DNA of 64,000 nt from JADJQU01 sp035490315 (GTDB lineage: Bacteria > Planctomycetota > UBA1135 > GCA-002686595). Under the pieces are notes generated by a model. That model was not told the origin of the DNA and ran no database searches. It saw nothing but the letters and a program-made list of their open reading frames with translations. Below are positions 36,693 to 44,746 of the stretch, piece after piece. Both the position numbers and the translations under genes were made by a program. The DNA is taken from positions 1 through 64,000 of the forward strand of contig DATHET010000191.1 in the NCBI GenBank assembly GCA_035490315.1, written 5' to 3'. Every line of letters begins with the position of its first letter. Position 1 is the first letter of the stretch.

Positions 36693-37792
36693 CCGATGCG
36701 GTGCTTCTCGAGCACCGAGCGCTTGATCTCGAGGCCGACTCCGGGTTGTTCCGGGAGCGTGTAGAAGCCGTCCTTGACGTAGACCGGCTCTTCCCAGATC
36801 TCGTTGAGCGATTCGTAGCAGTTCTCGACGAACACGCATCCCGGCGTCGCGGCGGCGAGCTGCACGTGCAGCTTCTGCTGGACGTTCGTGTGCGGAATCA
36901 CCGGCACGTTGTACGCGCTGGCGAGGGCCGCGACTTCCAGCCACTCGTCGATGCCGAGCAGTTTCGTCGCGTCCGGCTGCACAATGCTCGCCGCGCCTGC
37001 CTCGAGGTAATCGCGGAATGAGTACTTCGTGAACAGCGTTTCACCGACCGCGATCGGCACGCGGATGGCGCGCGCAAGTTCCGCGTGGGCCTTGATGTCC
37101 TCGGGCATCATCGGCTCCTCGAGCCAGGCGACGTCGTGCTCGTCGAGTCGCGCTCCCCATTGGCGTGCCGTCGAAAGCGTCCAGGCGCAATTGACGTCGG
37201 TCATCACACGGACCTTCGGGCCGACGGCGTGGCGCACGGCGGCGACGCGCTCGATGTCCTCGCGCGGATCGGGACGGCCGAGCTTGATCTTGACCGCGTC
37301 GAAGCCGCGCGCGACGAGGCGCTGCACGTCCTTGACGAGCTCCGCTTGACTCCACGAGAGCCAGCCGCCGTCCGTGGAGTATGCCTTCACCTTGTCGCGG
37401 CACGGTCCGAGGTAGCGCCACAGGGGCAGCTCGACGGCCTTGCACGCGATGTCCCACAGCGCGAACTCCACCGCCGCGATGCCGACGCGCGAAGCGCCGA
37501 CGCGGCCGACGAAGTGGTTGGAGAAGAACATGCGGCGCACGAGCTCCTTGCGCATCGCGGGATCCTGGCCGACGAGCAGCGGCTCGTAGTTCTCCGTGAC
37601 CATGACTTGCGCCGCGCGCAGGCCGGGCGTGTAGCTCCAGTTCATGCCGCGGCCGACGAGACCGGCGTCGGTCGTCAGCGTGACCTGCAGGAACTCGACC
37701 GCCGACACCGTCGATTGCGAATCGGTGATCGTGCGCTGGTCGAGCGGCACGCGGAGCAGGCTGGTTTCGACCCGGGTGATCTTCTGCGTCAT
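36689..37792 (-). CDS. Enolase-superfamily dehydratase, probable L-fuconate dehydratase
   Basis: A 367-residue protein of the mandelate racemase/muconate lactonising group. Catalytic and metal residues are in the expected order: KIKLG (KxK base), MTDVNCAW (Asp ligand), WLEEP (Glu ligand), AVGETLFTKY (Glu) and VIPHTN (His base). These enzymes abstract the alpha proton of sugar acids and remove water. In this operon the substrate should be L-fuconate, giving 2-keto-3-deoxy-L-fuconate. Family members with this build also act on other aldonic acids, so the exact substrate is inferred from the neighbours. It overlaps genes on both sides by 4 bp. Confidence 0.82.
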   Translation of the reverse strand: MTQKITRVETSLLRVPLDQRTITDSQSTVSAVEFLQVTLTTDAGLVGRGMNWSYTPGLRAAQVMVTENYEPLLVGQDPAMRKELVRRMFFSNHFVGRVGASRVGIAAVEFALWDIACKAVELPLWRYLGPCRDKVKAYSTDGGWLSWSQAELVKDVQRLVARGFDAVKIKLGRPDPREDIERVAAVRHAVGPKVRVMTDVNCAWTLSTARQWGARLDEHDVAWLEEPMMPEDIKAHAELARAIRVPIAVGETLFTKYSFRDYLEAGAASIVQPDATKLLGIDEWLEVAALASAYNVPVIPHTNVQQKLHVQLAAATPGCVFVENCYESLNEIWEEPVYVKDGFYTLPEQPGVGLEIKRSVLEKHRIG

Positions 37793-38853
37793 TGTTTGGG
37801 CTTGCTCTTCCGGGTCTTGCCGCGCTGCGAGGAGCGATAACAGGCCTCGACGACCGCCATGGTCTTCCTGGCGTCGGCGACGGAGGTGTGCAAAATCGGA
37901 TCTTCTCGCGCGGCGAAGCGCTGCAGGTTCGACATGGTGCCCGCGAAGGCCTTGGGGAACCAAGAGCCCTCCAGGAGCAGCAGTTTCCAGTCGCCGTGGC
38001 GCAGGCAGATCTTCAAGGAGTCGGGCTCGCCGCGCGGATATTCCAGGTTGACGCCCATCGTGGCGAGCATCGCGGCGCGCGTGCCTTCGACCAGGACGTG
38101 GGACGACTTCGCGAGCGGTCCGAACTCGTGGCTGTGGGCGGTGACCAGGCTCGCGCGCACGCCTCCAGCGAACTCGAGTCGCGCCATCATGCGCGTGTCG
38201 GCGTAGCCTTCGAACAGGGGATCGGCGTCCGCGCTGGACCACACTCGCACCGGCTCGCCGAAGCAGGCGCGCAAGAGATCGATGTAGTGGATCGAGTGGT
38301 AGAGGATCTCCATGCGCGGAATTCCGCGCAGGAATTTCCACGTCGACCACGGAGTATGGGTGCGCGTGCGGATCTCGACGTCGACGATCGCTCCCAGTTT
38401 CTTGCGCGCCAGCTGGTGTTGCAGCACGAGCATGTTGGGCGCGAAGCGCAACTGGAAATTCACGGCGGCGACGAGTCGCTTCTTGCGGCACAGGGCGAGG
38501 ATGCGGCTCGCTTCGCGCAGATCGCGTCCCATCGGCTTCTGGATCAGGACTGTCGCGCCATTCGGAAGCTTGCGCAGCACCGAGAGGATCTGATCGGCGG
38601 GCACGGCGAGGTCGTAGACGACAGCTTCGAGGCTGCAGGCCTCCTCGAGCGATTCGAACACGCGCGGAATCTGTTCGTCGAACGCCAGGCGCTGCGCGGT
38701 CTTCGTCGCGATGTCGAACACGCCAGCGATCTCGAAACCTTTTTCGCGATAGGCGGGCAGGTGCGCTGCGCGCACGATTCCGCCGGCGCCGAGGAACACG
38801 ATCGGCTTCGGCCGCTTCGGGCTGGGCCAGGACTGGCGCGCGGTGTCAATCAA
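37789..38853 (-). CDS. Gfo/Idh/MocA-family oxidoreductase (candidate L-fucose dehydrogenase)
   Basis: A 354-residue NAD(P)-dependent oxidoreductase. The Rossmann fold opens with VFLGAGGIVRAAHLPAY, and the family signature with the catalytic Lys is in VLIQKPMGRDL (xKPxxxx). The C-terminal beta-sheet domain is normal in length. The start is TTG 38853, overlapping the mutarotase stop by 8 bp, with GAGG 8 nt upstream. It is the only enzyme in the operon, besides the SDR, that could oxidise L-fucose to L-fuconolactone; characterised L-fucose dehydrogenases belong to other families. Its substrate is inferred from the pathway gap. Confidence 0.8.
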   Translation of the reverse strand: MIDTARQSWPSPKRPKPIVFLGAGGIVRAAHLPAYREKGFEIAGVFDIATKTAQRLAFDEQIPRVFESLEEACSLEAVVYDLAVPADQILSVLRKLPNGATVLIQKPMGRDLREASRILALCRKKRLVAAVNFQLRFAPNMLVLQHQLARKKLGAIVDVEIRTRTHTPWSTWKFLRGIPRMEILYHSIHYIDLLRACFGEPVRVWSSADADPLFEGYADTRMMARLEFAGGVRASLVTAHSHEFGPLAKSSHVLVEGTRAAMLATMGVNLEYPRGEPDSLKICLRHGDWKLLLLEGSWFPKAFAGTMSNLQRFAAREDPILHTSVADARKTMAVVEACYRSSQRGKTRKSKPKQ

Positions 38854-39178
38854 GGTGGAAGACCTCGTTCATCGTCGACCACCACTCGCCAGGAGCGCGT
38901 GCCGCGTCGGGGATCTGCATCGGCTCCATCAGGTCCCACCATTCGCGCATGCGCGGCGCGCGGGCGAGGGCTTGCATGCGCTGAGCGTATTCCTCGGGCG
39001 GACCGATGTACTCGAAGTACCCGAAGAGCTGTCCGCGATGCTGGAAGATCGAATAGTTGCGCAGGCCGGCCTCGTGCAGCGCGCTCGCGATCTCGGGCCA
39101 GAGCTTCGCGTGGTGGCGGCTGTATTCCTCGACGAATTCCGGCTTGATCCCGAGCACCTGCCCAAATCGCCGGACCAC
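38846..39178 (-). CDS. L-rhamnose/L-fucose mutarotase (RhaM-like)
   Basis: A 110-residue member of the RhaM/DUF718 family, whose members interconvert alpha and beta anomers of 6-deoxy sugars. The family pattern FVEEYSRHHAKLWPEI with the conserved His and Trp, then the YSIFQHRGQLFGYFEY block and the final WW pair, are all present. The start is GTG 39178 with TGAGG just upstream. In this operon it should supply the correct fucose anomer to the dehydrogenase. It overlaps the oxidoreductase gene by 8 bp. Confidence 0.88.
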   Translation of the reverse strand: MVRRFGQVLGIKPEFVEEYSRHHAKLWPEIASALHEAGLRNYSIFQHRGQLFGYFEYIGPPEEYAQRMQALARAPRMREWWDLMEPMQIPDAARAPGEWWSTMNEVFHLD

Positions 39179-39187
39179 GCGCGAACC

Positions 39188-40042
39188 TCAGCTGGCCCGC
39201 ACGACTTTCTGCCGCGCGCTTCCCAGGCCGTCGATGCCGCATTCGACCACGTCGCCTTCGACGAGGAAGACGGGCGTGGGCATGCCTAGGGCCACGCCGG
39301 CGGGCGTGCCGGTGCTGATCAGATCGCCCGGCAACAGAGTCATGAACTGGCTCAGGTAGCTGACCAGCTCTGCGACGCCGAAGGCCATGTTGGACGTGTT
39401 GCCGCTCTGGCGTCGCACGCCGTTGACGTCGAGCCACAGGCCCAGGCGCTGGCAATCCGCGAACTCGTCGGTGGTCACGAGCCACGGTCCGACCGGCGCG
39501 AAGGTGTCGCAACTCTTGCCCTTGACCCACTGGCCGCTGCGCTCGAGCTGGAACGAGCGCTCGGAGTAGTCGTTGTGCAGCACGAAACCCGCGACGTGGG
39601 CCAGCGAATCCTTCGCGGCGACATGCTGCGCCTTGCGACCGATCACGATGCCCAGCTCGACTTCCCAATCGAGCTTGGAGCCGCCGCGCGGAATCGCCAC
39701 GTCGTCGTTGGGGCCGCACAGCGCCGTCGTGGCCTTGAAGAAGATCACCGGCTCTTTCGGAAGCTCGGCACCGGTCTCCTTCGCGTGGTCGCGGTAATTG
39801 AGGCCGATGCAGATGATCTTCGACGGTCGCGCGATCGCGGAACCGAGGCGCTCACTCGCGGGAAGGCGCGCAGCCTTGGCCTGGTTCGTCGCAAGCCACC
39901 CGGCGAGACGCTTCAGGCCGTCGCTCGCAAAGAAGCTCTCACCCCAGTCCTCGCCAAACGCGCTGCAATCGACGCGCGCACCATCGGCGGAAATTACAGC
40001 GGGCTTCTCGCGACCGGCAGGACCAACTCGGATCAGTTTCAT
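39188..40042 (-). CDS. Fumarylacetoacetate-hydrolase-family enzyme, probable 2,4-diketo-3-deoxy-L-fuconate hydrolase
   Basis: A 284-residue FAH-family protein. The metal-binding and catalytic motifs are visible: ICIGLNYRDHAKETG, the acidic cluster LDWEVELGIVIG and HNDYSERSFQ, and GDLISTGTPAGVA. The N-terminal ~65-residue region is like those of sugar-acid hydrolases in fucose clusters. In the non-phosphorylating L-fucose route this enzyme splits 2,4-diketo-3-deoxy-L-fuconate into pyruvate and L-lactate, which fits the lactate-oxidation genes directly upstream. Exact substrate inferred from context. Confidence 0.85.
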   Translation of the reverse strand: MKLIRVGPAGREKPAVISADGARVDCSAFGEDWGESFFASDGLKRLAGWLATNQAKAARLPASERLGSAIARPSKIICIGLNYRDHAKETGAELPKEPVIFFKATTALCGPNDDVAIPRGGSKLDWEVELGIVIGRKAQHVAAKDSLAHVAGFVLHNDYSERSFQLERSGQWVKGKSCDTFAPVGPWLVTTDEFADCQRLGLWLDVNGVRRQSGNTSNMAFGVAELVSYLSQFMTLLPGDLISTGTPAGVALGMPTPVFLVEGDVVECGIDGLGSARQKVVRAS

Positions 40043-40083
40043 GGGCGCGCCATTCTGCGAGAGGGCCGCGCGCTTGTCGACGA

Positions 40084-40854
40084 TCACTTCATCAACACGC
40101 CGCCGTCGATCGGGAATGCCTGGCCCGTGATGAACGAAGCGGCGTCACTGCACAGGTACAGCGCGAGCTGCGCGACCTCGTCGGGCGTTCCCATGCGGCC
40201 GATCGGCTGGTAGGCCGAGAGCTTTTCGAACATCTCGCGTTCCTTGCCCGGATAATTCTTGGCCAGGAAGCCGTCGACGAAGGGCGTATGGATTCGCGCG
40301 GGGCAGATGCAGTTGCAGCGGATCTTCTTGTCGACGTAATCGACCGCGATCGAGCGCGTCATCGAAAGCACGGCGCCCTTGGTCATCGAGTAGGCGAAGC
40401 GCGCCTCGATGCCGATCAACGATGCGATCGAAGCCATGTTCAAGATCACGCCGCCGCCCTGCGCGAGCATCGCCGGCAGCGCGGCTTGCGAGCAGAGGAA
40501 CACGCCCTTGGTGTTGACGCGGTGCAAGCGATCGAAGTCGGCCTCGGCCGTCGTCTCCAACGTGCCGACGTGGGCGATGCCGGCGTTGTTGACCAGGATG
40601 TCGAGCGAGCCGAAGCGCTCGCGAAGCAGCAGGAATGCTGCCGTGACGCTCGCCGCGTCGCCGACGTCGCAATGCAGGGCTTCAGCGTCGCAGCCCAGGG
40701 TCCGCAATTCCCCCACGGTCTTCTGCGCGGATTCGAGCGACAGGTCGAGAGCCGCGACCCGCGCTCCCTGGCGCGCGAAAAGCGACGCGATGCTCGCGCC
40801 GATCCCGGAGCCAGCGCCGGTGACGATCGCAGTCTTGCCGTCGAGTCGAAACAT
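40084..40854 (-). CDS. Short-chain dehydrogenase, probable 2-keto-3-deoxy-L-fuconate dehydrogenase
   Basis: A 256-residue classical SDR: the coenzyme motif TGAGSGIG, NNAGIAH, the catalytic Ser in NMASIASLIG, and YSMTKG with the catalytic Tyr and Lys. The segment ARIHTPFVDGFLAKNYPG and the ending GQAFPIDGGV are typical of the SDRs found in L-fucose clusters. It should oxidise 2-keto-3-deoxy-L-fuconate to the 2,4-diketo acid used by the next enzyme. It could instead be the L-fucose dehydrogenase. The LutC gene stops 7 bp upstream. Confidence 0.85.
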   Translation of the reverse strand: MFRLDGKTAIVTGAGSGIGASIASLFARQGARVAALDLSLESAQKTVGELRTLGCDAEALHCDVGDAASVTAAFLLLRERFGSLDILVNNAGIAHVGTLETTAEADFDRLHRVNTKGVFLCSQAALPAMLAQGGGVILNMASIASLIGIEARFAYSMTKGAVLSMTRSIAVDYVDKKIRCNCICPARIHTPFVDGFLAKNYPGKEREMFEKLSAYQPIGRMGTPDEVAQLALYLCSDAASFITGQAFPIDGGVLMK

Positions 40855-40861
40855 GGAAACC

Positions 40862-41539
40862 TCAGTTGTCCAGAATGAACACGGTCACCGCCGCCGGCCC
40901 GTGCACGCCGAGCGTGAGATCGTTCTCGATGTCGCTGGTGCGACTCGGACCGGTGACGAACACGGCCGACGATGGAGGAGAGCCTTGAGCCGCGAGCCAC
41001 GCGATCCCGCGCGCGAGGTCCGCGACCAGGTTGCTCGCCGCGAGCACGGCGATGTGCGAGCGCGGCAAGAGACTGACCGAGCGCGGTCGCTGCGGGCCGG
41101 CGCGAAAAAGCATCGAGCCCGTCGCGGCGACGCCGAGGTCGGCAATCGAGAGCCCGACGTCGGCCGCGGCGACCGTCGCGCGAAATTCCAGGGCGGCCTC
41201 CTCGGACCCGCGCTCCCAGGCCGCGATCGGAAGCTCGCTCCAGATCCGCTCGAATTCGAACAGCGCGAAGCTGCGCTTGCTGAAGCTGACGACCTGTCGG
41301 GCGAGGGAATCCAGCACGAAGCCGATCAAGCGCGTCTCGAGCTCGGCCTTCGAGGCGCAGATCTGCACGGCTCCGCCGACTCTCTCGAGCTCCGAGGAGA
41401 ATTGCGCAACGAGCTCGGCGCGAGCGAGGGGCGAGGGCTCGAGCGGGGGGACCCAACTGCGTTTCGGTTCTTCGAGTCTTGCCTCCGGGCCCCGACCCAG
41501 GCGCTGCGAGACGCGCGACATGAATTCCTCGCGTTTCAA
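40862..41539 (-). CDS. lutC: L-lactate oxidation protein LutC (LUD domain)
   Basis: A 225-residue LUD-domain protein with the family core VGLSIADLGVAATGSMLF and the ending VFVTGPSRTSDIENDLTLGVHGP, given in parts. With LutA and LutB it forms the iron-sulfur complex that oxidises L-lactate to pyruvate. The start is taken as TTG 41539, which overlaps the LutB stop by 4 bp; ATG 41521 is an alternative. It follows the order lutA-lutB-lutC seen in Bacillus. Confidence 0.9.
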   Translation of the reverse strand: MKREEFMSRVSQRLGRGPEARLEEPKRSWVPPLEPSPLARAELVAQFSSELERVGGAVQICASKAELETRLIGFVLDSLARQVVSFSKRSFALFEFERIWSELPIAAWERGSEEAALEFRATVAAADVGLSIADLGVAATGSMLFRAGPQRPRSVSLLPRSHIAVLAASNLVADLARGIAWLAAQGSPPSSAVFVTGPSRTSDIENDLTLGVHGPAAVTVFILDN

Positions 41540-42969
41540 CGCTTCACCTCGCGCTCGAGATCAGGCCACAGGTCGCGGAAGGCTCGCGCCGGCGGCTTGG
41601 GAAGCAGCCGCGTTCCGAGCCATGCGCGCAGGACGGGAATCCGCCGCGCGATCCACGAGAAGCGCGAGCCGTCGCAGATCGTCCAGCGTTGCAGAGTCCG
41701 CGCCACGCGACCCGCGCCGGAGAACACTCGCGGTGAGGACAGGACGCTCGCGGAAAATTCCATGAGCAGTCGCTCGGCGCGCGTGCCGCTGCCGCGTCTT
41801 GCGTTGCGCTCGCGCAGCTTGACCAGCATGTCGTGGATCGGAATTTTCACCGGACAGGCTTCCGAGCAGGCGCCACAAAGACTCGAGGCATTGGCGAGCT
41901 CGGTCGCCAGCTCGCGCTCCGGCTGGAACAAGGGACTGAGCACAGCGCCGATCGGTCCCGGATACACCGACCCGTACGCATGCCCGCCGATCTGGCGGTA
42001 CACCGGGCATACGTTGAGGCAGGCGCCGCAGCGAATGCAGTGCAGGATCGCCTGGAAATCCTTGTCGCCGAGCTGCGCGGAGCGGCCGTTGTCGACGATC
42101 ACCACGTGTAAGTCGTCCGGCCCGTCGGCTTCGTCGGCGCCGCGCGGACCGGTGAGCAGATTCATGTACGTCGTCAGCTTCTGCCCCGTCGCGCTGCGCG
42201 GCAGGAGCTCGGCCATGACCGCGAGATCCGCGAAGCTCGGCACGATGCGCTCCATGCCCATCAGGACCACGTGAGTCCGCGGCAAAGTCGTCACCAGGCG
42301 ACCATTGCCTTCGTTGGTGAACATCACGATCGAGCCCGTGTCGGCGACCGCGAAATTGCACCCGGAAATTCCGATGTCCGCCGCGAGGAATCGCTCGCGC
42401 AAAGTCTTGCGGGCGTAGCCCGCCAGCGTCGCCGTGTCCTCGGAGAGGGGACGGCCCGCATGGCGCTCGAACAAGGCGCGGATTTCGCCGCGCGACTTGT
42501 GGATGCAAGGCAGAATGATGTGCGCCGGGGCCTCGCGCGCCAGTTGCACGATCCACTCGCCGAGATCGGTCTCGAGCGCCTCGATGCCGTGCTCGGCGAA
42601 ATGCGTGTTGAGCTCGATCTCCTCGCTGACCATCGATTTCGATTTCACGGCCAGCTTCGCGTTTCGTTCCTGCGCGACCGCCACGCAGATCGAGCTGGCC
42701 TCCGCCGCATCTTTCGCGAAATGCACCTTGCCGCCTCGGCGCTCGAGGTTGGTCGCGAAGAGCTCCAGATAGAAATCGAGGTGCGCGATGGTGTGAGCGC
42801 GGATCTCGCGACCGCGCTCGCGCCAGGTCTCGAAATCGCCGAGGGCCGCCGAGCTCGCGGCCTTGCCATTGCGCAGCCGATCGACCGTATACCTGACGGC
42901 CTTGCGCAGGAACTGGTTGTCGAGCGCGAGCTCCGCGCGCTCTTTCAAATCAAGGTCAGCGGTCTGCAT
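41536..42969 (-). CDS. lutB: L-lactate oxidation iron-sulfur protein LutB
   Basis: A 477-residue protein with an N-terminal LUD-type domain and two C-terminal 4Fe-4S sites: CIRCGACLNVCPVYRQIGG and LCGACSEACPVKIPIHDML. The domain order is that of LutB (YkgF), which carries electrons during L-lactate oxidation to pyruvate. It overlaps lutA by 14 bp and lutC by 4 bp, so the three are translationally coupled. Confidence 0.93.
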   Translation of the reverse strand: MQTADLDLKERAELALDNQFLRKAVRYTVDRLRNGKAASSAALGDFETWRERGREIRAHTIAHLDFYLELFATNLERRGGKVHFAKDAAEASSICVAVAQERNAKLAVKSKSMVSEEIELNTHFAEHGIEALETDLGEWIVQLAREAPAHIILPCIHKSRGEIRALFERHAGRPLSEDTATLAGYARKTLRERFLAADIGISGCNFAVADTGSIVMFTNEGNGRLVTTLPRTHVVLMGMERIVPSFADLAVMAELLPRSATGQKLTTYMNLLTGPRGADEADGPDDLHVVIVDNGRSAQLGDKDFQAILHCIRCGACLNVCPVYRQIGGHAYGSVYPGPIGAVLSPLFQPERELATELANASSLCGACSEACPVKIPIHDMLVKLRERNARRGSGTRAERLLMEFSASVLSSPRVFSGAGRVARTLQRWTICDGSRFSWIARRIPVLRAWLGTRLLPKPPARAFRDLWPDLEREVKR

Positions 42970-43687
42970 GCCCGGAATCGAGAACCTGGGCCAGGTGCAG
43001 AGCTTCGATCCTCGAGCCGCCGGCGCGCATCTGGCCCGAGATGTTCATCAGGCAGCCCATGTCGGTGCCGACGAGGACCTCCGCGCCCGAGGACGCCACG
43101 TGCGAGACTTTTTCCGCGGCCATCGCCGAAGAAATCGCCGGCAGCTTCACGCAGAACAAACCGCCGAATCCGCAGCAATCCTGCGCGTTCGGCAGGGCTC
43201 GCAGCTCGAGACCGCGCACCTTGGCGAGCAGGCGCAGCGGCTCGCTCCTCACGCCGATGAAGCGCGACGCGTGGCAGGACGGCTGGTAGGTCGCGCTGCG
43301 CGCGAGGGTCGCGCCGACGTCTTCGACGCGGAGCACATTGACGACGAACTGCGAGAATTCGAACGTTCGATTCGCGAGGGCCGTCGCGCGCGCCGCTTCC
43401 TCGCCGTCTTCCTCGAACAACGTCGGATACGAATGGCGCAGCATCGCCGCGCAGGATCCCGAGGGCGTCACGACGTGATCGGAGCCCTCGAGCGCATCGA
43501 GCAGGCTGCGCGCCACGCGCCGCGCTTCGGGCACGTAGCCCGCATTGTAATGAGCCTGGCCGCAGCAGCTCTGCTCCGGCGCGAAATGCACGTCGCATCC
43601 CAGCCTGCGCAGCACGCGCACCATCGAGACGCCGACTTCGGGAAAGAGCTGGTCCGCAAGGCAGGTGATGAAGAGCGATACACGCAC
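42956..43687 (-). CDS. lutA: L-lactate oxidation protein LutA (CCG-domain)
   Basis: A 243-residue protein with two CCG domains: FITCLADQLFP with FAPEQSCCGQAHYN, and YQPSCHAS with NAQDCCGFGGLFC, the last matching the CCG motif that binds unusual Fe-S clusters in LutA/GlpC. It starts at GTG 43687 and is the first gene of the minus-strand fucose operon. It works with LutB and LutC to convert the lactate produced by fucose breakdown to pyruvate. Confidence 0.92.
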   Translation of the reverse strand: MRVSLFITCLADQLFPEVGVSMVRVLRRLGCDVHFAPEQSCCGQAHYNAGYVPEARRVARSLLDALEGSDHVVTPSGSCAAMLRHSYPTLFEEDGEEAARATALANRTFEFSQFVVNVLRVEDVGATLARSATYQPSCHASRFIGVRSEPLRLLAKVRGLELRALPNAQDCCGFGGLFCVKLPAISSAMAAEKVSHVASSGAEVLVGTDMGCLMNISGQMRAGGSRIEALHLAQVLDSGHADR

Positions 43688-43717
43688 GGCGCGCGTTGTT
43701 ATAGCATTCGCATCCCT
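43688..43717. promoter_or_regulatory. Divergent promoter region between the two fucose operons
   Basis: Only 30 bp separate the starts of the 11-gene catabolic operon (minus) and the importer operon (plus). The strip contains TTATAG on the plus strand and TATAAC on the minus strand, both resembling -10 boxes. If they are used, the promoters overlap and at least one operon has a very short leader. The -35 elements would then lie inside the first codons of the opposite gene. No operator palindrome is obvious. Confidence 0.4.
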
Positions 43718-44734
43718 ATGAAAGTCCCGCTGCTCTGGAGTCTGTTCTTCGCCGCGAGCCTGCTCGCTTCGTGCAGCGATTCCGAGCCCGCGAAGAAATC
43801 GGGGGCGTTCAAGATCGCGGTCATTCCCAAGGGCACCGCGCACGAATTCTGGAAAGCGGTCGAGCAGGGCGCGCGCAAGGCCGACGATGAATTCGAGGAT
43901 CTGACGATCGTGTGGAAGGGTCCTTCGGGCGAAGGTGACGCGCCGGCGCAGATCGCGCTGGTCGAGTCGTTCATCGCGGACGGCGTCGACGGCATCTGTC
44001 TCGCTCCGCTGGATGCGCGCGCTCTGGAAAAACCGGTGCGCGCGGCGGCGGCGGCGAAAATTCCGGTCGTCATCTTCGATTCGGGCCTCGCTTCGGCCGA
44101 CGCGCCGATCGCGAGCTTCGTCGCCACCGACAATTACAAGGGCGGCGAGATGGCTGGCGCCGAGCTGGCCGAGGCGCTGAAGGGCGAGGGCAAGGTCATC
44201 CTGCTGCGCTACGTGCTCGGCTCGGAGTCGACCGAGCAGCGCGAGAAGGGTTTCCTCGACGCGATCGCGAAGCATCCGAAGATCGAAGTCCTCTCCAGCG
44301 ACAAGCACGGCGGCCCGACCGAAGCGGATGCGGTCGCGGTGTCCGAGACGCTGCTCTCGAATTTCGGCGAGAAGGTCAACGGAGTCTTCTGCTCCAACGA
44401 ATCGGCGACGTCAGGTTTTCTGACGGCATTGGCGCGCGACAGCCGAGGTCTCGGCGGAAAAGTGATCGTCGTCGGTTTCGACTCGAGCAAGAAGATCGAG
44501 GATGCGTTGGCCACCGGGGCGCTGCGCGCAACCGTGATCCAGGATCCTACGCGCATGGGTTACCTCGCGGTCGTCGCGATGCACACGCGGCTCACCGGAG
44601 GTACGCCCAAGGCCCGCATCGACACGGGCGAGCGCTTGATCCACTTCCCTGACTTGCCGCTCGTCGACAAGGTCGACGAGCTTCGGACGCTCGGATACAC
44701 GGACAGAAAGACGGACAGAGAGAAGGAACGCTGA
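43718..44734 (+). CDS. Sugar ABC transporter substrate-binding lipoprotein
   Basis: A 338-residue protein with a lipobox ending L-A-S-C (about 19) and a periplasmic-binding fold of the ribose/xylose type (FKIAVIPKGTAHEFWKAV at the start, then IAGVDGICLAPLDA-like and SNESATSGFL segments). It should capture a monosaccharide outside the membrane and hand it to the permease encoded 1.5 kb downstream. Its position directly divergent from the fucose catabolic genes suggests L-fucose as the ligand. The ATP-binding subunit gene starts 12 bp after its stop. Confidence 0.88.
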   Translation: MKVPLLWSLFFAASLLASCSDSEPAKKSGAFKIAVIPKGTAHEFWKAVEQGARKADDEFEDLTIVWKGPSGEGDAPAQIALVESFIADGVDGICLAPLDARALEKPVRAAAAAKIPVVIFDSGLASADAPIASFVATDNYKGGEMAGAELAEALKGEGKVILLRYVLGSESTEQREKGFLDAIAKHPKIEVLSSDKHGGPTEADAVAVSETLLSNFGEKVNGVFCSNESATSGFLTALARDSRGLGGKVIVVGFDSSKKIEDALATGALRATVIQDPTRMGYLAVVAMHTRLTGGTPKARIDTGERLIHFPDLPLVDKVDELRTLGYTDRKTDREKER

Positions 44735-44746
44735 GCGTCGAAGTCG

